Shown: one piece after another, positions 57,566 through 64,000 of the stretch
How positions within the stretch are numbered: the first letter of the stretch is position 1
Layout: every line of letters starts with the position of its first letter
Source of the DNA: Pyronema omphalodes
Taxonomy: Eukaryota > Ascomycota > Pezizomycetes > Pezizales > Pyronemataceae
DNA length: 64,000 nt
Direction of reading: 5' to 3'
NCBI GenBank assembly: GCA_024516155.1
Contig: JAJJXM010000030.1
Span: 434,001-498,000 of the forward strand
Program-made: the position numbers and the translations under genes
Notes under the pieces: model-generated
What the model saw: only the letters and a program-made list of their open reading frames with translations
Databases searched by the model: none
Told to the model about the DNA's origin: nothing

Positions 57566-59028
57566 ATGAATACCTCTGAACCCACGTTCAACCTCGACTC
57601 CTACGTCGATTTCGGCGACAACTCCCTACCATCACCAACTGTCTACAACCCTCCATCCTTCACGACAAATTCGCCCTCATCATCTTCAACTCAGACCACG
57701 CCTATTATGAGTCAGGCCACGACAACTCCGGAGTTTTCAGTTCCCAGCTACCCATACAATTTGCACCCTCAACAGACAGATGTTGGTGCAGGTGATCTGG
57801 GAGACACATCATTTTTGAGTGACGCGTTCGCGTTGGGTGATTACGCCGATACTGTACCTACTAGCGAACCTATGTCCCAAGGAATTTCTCCGTTAATGAC
57901 AATTGGTGAGAATATTGTCTCTCCAAGAATGACGGCGCCGCAGCAGCAACAGACACCGGTTTTTGCACCCGCTCAACAACAGAGAGTCAACTTTTACCCT
58001 GGTTACCACCAGCAAATGTATCTCCGCAACCTTGAACTCCAGCAACAACAGCAACAACAACAGCAGCAGCAGCAACAACAACAGCAGAGACAACCAGAGA
58101 TTTCCCGCCAAAAACAACATATGCCAACCGCTGTCCCTCGTCAAGCTCCTCACCCTAACCAGGGAGTTATCGATACAGTCTTGGACTCGTTCAAGAGCCA
58201 CGCCCCACCACCATCCAGCAAGTCACCTAGTGAACTCCTGCCTCATATCGCAAGATCAAGAAAAGAGGAAGATGAAATGGATGAAGATGAGCGTTTGTTG
58301 GCATCTGAGGAAGGAAAGAAGCTACCGAGTAAACAGCGTCGTCAATTGCGCAACAAAGTCTCTGCTAGAGCATTCCGTAGTCGTCGCAAGGGTAATTACA
58401 TCCAAAATACACAAAAAGGTTTAAAGAGCTAACAAAATGAATAGAATACATTACCCAACTTGAAGCCGAAGTTGCAAAGCAAACCCATGAAGCTGAGTTG
58501 GCTAAAGACAAAGCCCGGCGCCTTGAGGAGGAAAACCGCAAGCTCCGTGACTTTTCCGCCACCTTAATGAAGCATGACGCCTTTCAAGAATTTCTCAAGG
58601 ACATTTCTGGTCCTCTTATGCAGCAGCAACAGGCTCAGCCGATGGCACCTCCCCGCACCGTAATCCCCGCTTCAGTCGAGCCCCAAGTCGCTTTCACTCG
58701 TCCCGCTATGGACGCTCAGCAGCACCAACAGCAGCAGTGGTCTCTTAACTACCCTCAACCATGGGCCTCTGCAAGCAACAACACTCAGCACGTCTTTGCC
58801 GCCCAACTTCCTGCAGCGCCAGTCATCCAGTCTCTTGACGGAAAACTTGCCCCCATGGCACCGATTGAGGATGACTTTATTGCCGATGGATTCTTCAGCA
58901 GGATTAGAGATGAAAAGGCAACTATCAAGTACGACTTAATGGAGGATGATGATGAATACGACTACCAGGCTCCCGAGAAGTTGAACGATCTTTTCGCACA
59001 GATTGAATCAGAGAAGCAGGCCGCCCAG

Positions 59029-59060
<32 letters not shown>

Positions 59061-59331
59061 GCAGATGCAGGGTCAGGATTTGGATGAGTTGTTCCCAGGT
59101 ATTGGAGTCAACTCGCTTTTGGAGAGGATTGAGATGGTTGCTAGTGGCGAGAGGAGGCCGGAGGAGGTCTTCGACATTCAGCCCCAGCAGGTACAGCAGC
59201 AGTTACAGGTTCCGACACAGGTGGCAAGAGCGACGTCACCGGGGACCGCATGCAGAGAGAGTAATCGCATGTTGACTGCCGCAGAGGGGGTTTACAGGAG
59301 GATTGGGTTGACGGTGGGAAATAAACAGTAA
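57566..59331 (+). CDS. bZIP transcription factor with poly-Gln tracts
   Basis: Two exons, 57566-58391 and 58445-59331, joined by a 53-bp intron, encode 570 residues. The basic region is split by the intron: KQRRQLRNKVSARAFRSRRK at the end of exon 1 then EYITQLEAEV, with the N-x7-R DNA contact pattern (NKVSARAFR) and a leucine zipper near 276-305. The N-terminus is acidic/Ser-Thr-rich; poly-Gln runs occur at about 158-175 and 486-502; a C-terminal acidic region may be an activation domain. The basic region is of a type widespread in ascomycetes and linked to development and conidiation regulators, but I cannot name the orthologue. The apparent extension to 57518 begins with GTG, so ATG at 57566 is preferred. 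Confidence 0.92.
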
Positions 59332-60134
59332 ATGTGCGAGTGTATAACGAGAGCATTCGCATCGTTTTACCAATATAGCGAAATAAAGTGTGCCAAGCGT
59401 GCATCCTAACAAGCGTTACGATCATGCATTTAATAAAGCACCCTTTTAAATCATGTTTTTTGACCTCGATTTTCTTTTAGGCCTTTATCTTTCTTCTCGG
59501 AGTTATATTTCCTTTGTTTTGTTTTGTCTTTTTTCTGTTTTCAAGCTTTGGAAATGCTTTTCTTTTTTTTTTTCTCAGGATGGAATCACGGGTTTGGTTC
59601 GACAATCGTTATGCATTTTTCTTTTGTTTTTTTCTTGTTATCTTTCTGAATCAAGGTGTTATGGACTTTTTTTCTAGTTTCTTTTTTTTTCTTTTTCTAT
59701 TTTGGTTGAGGAGAGGGAATGGATATTTGGGATAGAGAGCCGGACTTATTTTGTCGTGGGCTACTTTACAAACATTTGGGTGAATGGGAACTCGGAAGCA
59801 AATCAATCAGATGGAACTTGGTAAAATTAACCGAGGGATTTGGAAAGTTGAGGAGTGGAATGTTGGTTGATTTGGATTGATTTGGATTTGATTTGATTGG
59901 ATCGGATTGAAAGGTAGAATTGCTATGATAATGGCTTTTTTTTTGTTTTGTTTTGTTTTGTTTGATGGGGGAAAGTGGAAGAATTGGATTGAAGGACTGG
60001 ATTGGATTAGTTTTAGGGATTATGATGTAGTCGAAGACTCGAAGACTTGAAGACTCGAAGATGACCCAAAGACTACGAGATTCGAAAGTATTTTTATTGT
60101 GCCCATGAAATGAAAGATAACTTTTTTGAAATCT

Positions 60135-60177
<43 letters not shown>

Positions 60178-61265
60178 CCTTCTCCCGTGCTGTTCAAATC
60201 TGCAAAATTAACCTTGTACCTTCCAGCTTGTCTACTCACGATAAACGATAAATAAACAAAAAAACTTGGTTAATATGCATACTTATGACTGTACTTGGTA
60301 ACGGCGCTGTGATGTGATGACGAAGATGGATGGTGACGAAGATGGTGATGACGAAGATGGATGGTGACGAAGATGGAGAGGGAGAGGGAGGTTACAGCTG
60401 CCAGGCATAAAAGGAATTAAAATCCTAGAACCCAGGTTAAATACCCCCACCCCACCCTGGTAGGTTGACGTAGTATGTGCATACATCATACATACATGTT
60501 ACATCCCGGAATCTGGAATCTGGAATCTACTTAATGAATAGGAACTGGAACTTGCACTGGGACTGGAACTGGAACTGGAACTGGAACTGGAACTGGAACT
60601 GGAACTGGAACTGGACAGCAACTGGACAGCAACAGGAACTGGAACTTGACGGCAACTGGACAGCAACTGGAACTGGGACTGGACTGGGACTGGGACTTGA
60701 CGGCAATTGGGGGGAACTCGGGATTCGTAATCCGTAATCTACATTTTATTTATATATTATATATTTAAGCTTGCCGAAATAAATTTTTTGTAGAAGAGGT
60801 GTCGTATGCTTGTATGTGCTTGGAGGCGGTGGGAGGGTGAGAGGGGGGGGGGGGGGGGGAGAGAGAGAGAGAGAGGGGGGGTTGTGGGCTATGTGGAGTG
60901 TGGAGTGTGGAGTGTGGAGTGTGGAGTACGTATGCTTATATGTATGCTTATATGTATGCTTAATCGACACTGACACATCGTTTAACCCTAGTCCCCTCGC
61001 CTCGCCTCGCTTTCGTCCTCCGGATCGCTTTCGTCGCTTAATGTACCTGTACATAGCTCCGTCATCGTAGGTTCAAGAGAAAAGAAAGAGGAGGGTTGAG
61101 GAAGGGGATGGGGTGTGGTTATTGTGGTTGTTGGGATTATTGGGATTATTGGGAGTTTAGCTTTGGCTTTGTTTTTGGCTTTGGCTTTGTTTTTGTTTTT
61201 GTTGTTATCGCTGTTGTTATTGTTATTGTTATTCTTATTGTTATCGCTGTTGTTATTGTTATTGT
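59332..61265. other. Downstream spacer with repeats
   Basis: No gene. T-rich 3' flank to 59700; GATTTGGATTGATTTGG repeats near 59870; a 40-base T run at 60138-60177; GATGGATGGTGACGAA repeats at 60320-60375; a GGAACT array at 60538-60615; a GTGTGGAGT repeat at 60894-60927. Confidence 0.5.
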
Positions 61266-61460
61266 AGTGAGTTGTTGTTATTGTTATTGTTATTGTTATT
61301 GTTATTGTTATTGTTATTGTTATTGTTATTGTTATTGTTATTGTTATTGTTATTGTTATTGTTATTGTTATTGTTATTGTTATTGTTATTGTTATTGTTA
61401 TTGTTATTGTTATTGTTATTGTTATTGTTATTGTTATTGTTATTGTTATTGTTATTGTTG
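61266..61460 (+). repeat. TTATTG hexamer array
   Basis: About 31 near-perfect tandem TTATTG units. Open frames of pure leucine or Cys-Tyr across it are artefacts. Confidence 0.95.
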
Positions 61461-64000
61461 TTGTAATGAGTTATTGCTTTATTGCTTTATAAATAAAAGC
61501 TATCCATCCCCCATCCACGCCATCCCATCCCAGGTGAAATGTTTACGTCCTTATACATACATACATACATAGCTTTTCCTTACCGGTTGTGATCTAGTTG
61601 CAGCCTGGTTACGGCTTGGAAGGAATGAATCATGAGTCATGTCTTTGCCGTCGTGCATTACTTCTGTATGGTGTAGTACCCATGGCACACGATATGCATG
61701 ATATGCACGATACACGATACACAACAGGAACACGCAATTCTGTACAAATACATACGTCGCTTCATGGTTATGTTCTAGTTAGCTAGCTGGTTAGCTATAT
61801 ACGCAATACTGGTTCACGCGAGGGTTTCGGGTGGATGTTATGATTGGGTTTTTGGTATCTTGGATTACATGGAGTGTAAGTAAGGCTTATATGGCTGCTG
61901 AATATGGCTGCTGGATATGGTTTCTGTGGCTTCTATAATGGCTTTTATGTATGGCTTTTACCAATAAAATATTCCATGTTGTTACATACTTAAATCATCA
62001 TTCAAAATAATCAACTTATTGAACCAGCTTCCCGAGTCGGTATCGGCGTTAGGGTTACTATGAATCCGGCCAGCCAGCCAGCCGAGATCTAGCCCAGATA
62101 CAATCGATCCATCGATCCATCCAGCCTGCCTGTCGGGAGATGTATCAAACATAAAATCTGTGTCTAGACTTCTAACTTCCATCTTCCAACTTCCAACTTC
62201 CTAACTTCCAAGCCTCCAAGCAAGTTCTGTCATCACCCTATATATCGAGTCCCCCAGTCCACAGTCCGCAGTCCGCAGATTTTCCAGATCCCCCGAGTCC
62301 CCAAGTCCCGAGTCCCGAGTCCCGTGACATACTTCCACCCTGCTATTCTACTATAAATCTCGGCATACATACATACATACAATTACATACCTACCTACAG
62401 CATCAGATACACAGCAACAGCAACAGCAACATCGGTGCATACATACAGGGCTATGTGGCTGTGGCTGTGTGGGGGCGATATGTAGGATAAATATAGCCGG
62501 CTACAGTATGATCTGTAGAATCTGTATGATCCTTATGGTGGCATATGTATCTTCCGAGCTCGCCGCTCGGCACGGATGATGCTGGTGTATGCGGAGGAGT
62601 TAGGGCATGGGGTGTTTGAACTTTGGGGTGCACAGCCCCGATCTTGGCACGCTACTTATAGGATGGCGAGATGGTGGAGATGGTAGATGATGGAGATGGT
62701 GGATGGTGAGATGGAGATGGTGGAGATGGAGATTAGATGTGATGTGGAGATATGCATGGAGGATATGGAGGATAGGGAATGACTATACTTGGGTAAGTTC
62801 ACTGGGATAAATTCTTAAGGAGTGTAACATTGGATTATTATTCAGTGAATTTGTTTATTTGTTTGAACTTTGAAGCTACCTGGTATGTAGACTTTTTGTT
62901 TGTTGCCGGCGAAAGTCTATGTATTCGGAGTCGGAGTACTCGAACGGTCGGAATACCATATTCGGTATGTACCAGTCATATCGTGATGCTGTTTGTTGCT
63001 GGCGTGATATAACATCGCCAAGGTTTCAAAGTATCACGCCAGTTATAACGTGACGGTGTTTGTCGCTGGCGTGATATAATATCGCCAAGCCGAATCAACA
63101 ACGGTGTATGTACACTGTACATACATACTCTAGGCCAGTCTGCATAGTCGGACTCCAGAGTCCTCGGAGAGTCGGGGTATGTACCAGTGATACGGCGGTA
63201 CTGTTTTGTGTACATAAACGAGGCGACAAATCAACCACCAAGGTCTAATATCTGCCAAGTCTTCCGCCAAGACTTACCTCCAAATCTTTCTATGTAGTCA
63301 CCATAAATCCTCAGATTCCAATCCAATCCACACTGCACGTTTCATTTACCCAAGAATTACAGATCAATTAACCTTAACCACGAGTCTAGAATCCTCAGTC
63401 TATCCCTAATTCCCCAGGTATCAGCCGAGAAAATATCTAGGGTCCGTATGCATGTATGAGTAGTACATCATAGCCTAGGAGGTTAAAAAATAAGAGGGTT
63501 ACGTACGCACGTCGCACACCAGCCTTAATTACGAAGCTTGGTGAGGTTTGGTGAAAGCTTAATGGATGCTTGATGGATGCCAAGATTAGCTAGTGATGTC
63601 TTGGATGTTCTTGGCGATCGGAAGGATGTGAACCGATCATGCTATGGCAGAAGATTGCTTTTCGGAATACGTACACACAATGAATTGGTTGTAACTTGAT
63701 AAGGTGGTAAGAATGATTAGGAGCTTTGTTGATGCTGATGTTGAGGGTTGAAAATAAGGTCGAAAAATATGCCATTGCACGTGATCTTTGGGGGGAAATA
63801 TGTGAGGGGTCGTGGCATAATAGATATGAGTTCGTGGATAATAAATCCACGAACCCTTTGATGCCACTAATTCAAGAATATCGGGCTAGATACGAAGATC
63901 CAAGGGTTATATATATTGTAGTGTAGGTACAAACCGAACTCCGACCCGAATATCAATACATTGCCGAAAATAACCCTACCGCCTTAAAACTCTGAGTCCT
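61461..64000. other. Spacer to the end of the window
   Basis: No gene is supported. Repeats: ATACATAC (61555-61570, 62363-62380), AACTTCC (62172-62210), GATGGAGATGGTG (62670-62730), and two copies of a segment with TGGCGTGATATAACATCGCCAA near 63000 and 63070, each preceded by a GTGATGCTGTTTGTTGC-like stretch. A related third copy begins near 63180. Confidence 0.45.

Noticed and set aside
59766..60239. 157-codon minus-strand ORF with a poly-Lys run
   Set aside because: The frame is opened by a 40-base T run and low-complexity AT sequence.
61096..61572. 158-codon ORF and pure-leucine ORF
   Set aside because: Translation of the TTATTG array.

Overview
The window is chromosomal DNA of a filamentous ascomycete (Pezizomycotina). 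Evidence: spliceosomal introns of about 48-80 bp with GTRNGY donors and CTAAY branch sites, a septation-initiation Nud1/Cdc11 scaffold, a SAGA Ada3 subunit, an ascomycete-type bZIP factor, an extracellular cysteine-rich/SH3 membrane protein, and CorA-ankyrin proteins of a kind seen in filamentous fungi. The exact species cannot be read from the sequence.

Layout. 0-4.3 kb: a six-exon SH3 membrane protein. 4.3-9.9 kb: repeat-rich spacer with a 515-bp terminal-inverted-repeat element and one tRNA-Val. 9.9-16 kb: left arm of an inverted segmental duplication carrying a CorA-like/ankyrin gene on the minus strand, interrupted downstream of the gene by an 899-bp hAT element. 16-19.4 kb: a transposon (B) with GTGTTTA subterminal arrays and a second transposon (C) nested in it. 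19.4-22.3 kb: no gene seen. 22.3-23.6 kb: an unrecognised proline-rich ORF. 24-27.5 kb: a truncated non-LTR retroelement with target-site duplication, a 766-bp hAT relic with 8-bp target-site duplication, and several minisatellites. 27.6-30 kb: ADA3 (minus). 33-38.4 kb: cdc11/NUD1 (plus). 39.3-43.2 kb: a second retroelement copy, a tRNA-derived SINE with target-site duplication, and a relative of element C (D). 44.6-49.6 kb: right arm of the inverted duplication with the second CorA-ankyrin gene (plus). 49.6-51.5 kb: second copy of element B. 52-54 kb: giant hexamer and heptamer arrays. 57.6-59.3 kb: a bZIP transcription factor. 59.3-64 kb: repeats and spacer.

The core housekeeping genes (ADA3, cdc11) lie between the two inverted CorA-ankyrin arms, so the roughly 28 kb interval is arranged such that recombination between arms would invert it. 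The two ankyrin genes keep every splice site, including two tiny exons of 20 and 30 nt. Their last exons differ by exactly one 105-bp ankyrin unit. The mobile elements are unusually legible because the duplicated arms and the paired B elements provide empty-site controls for two of the insertions.
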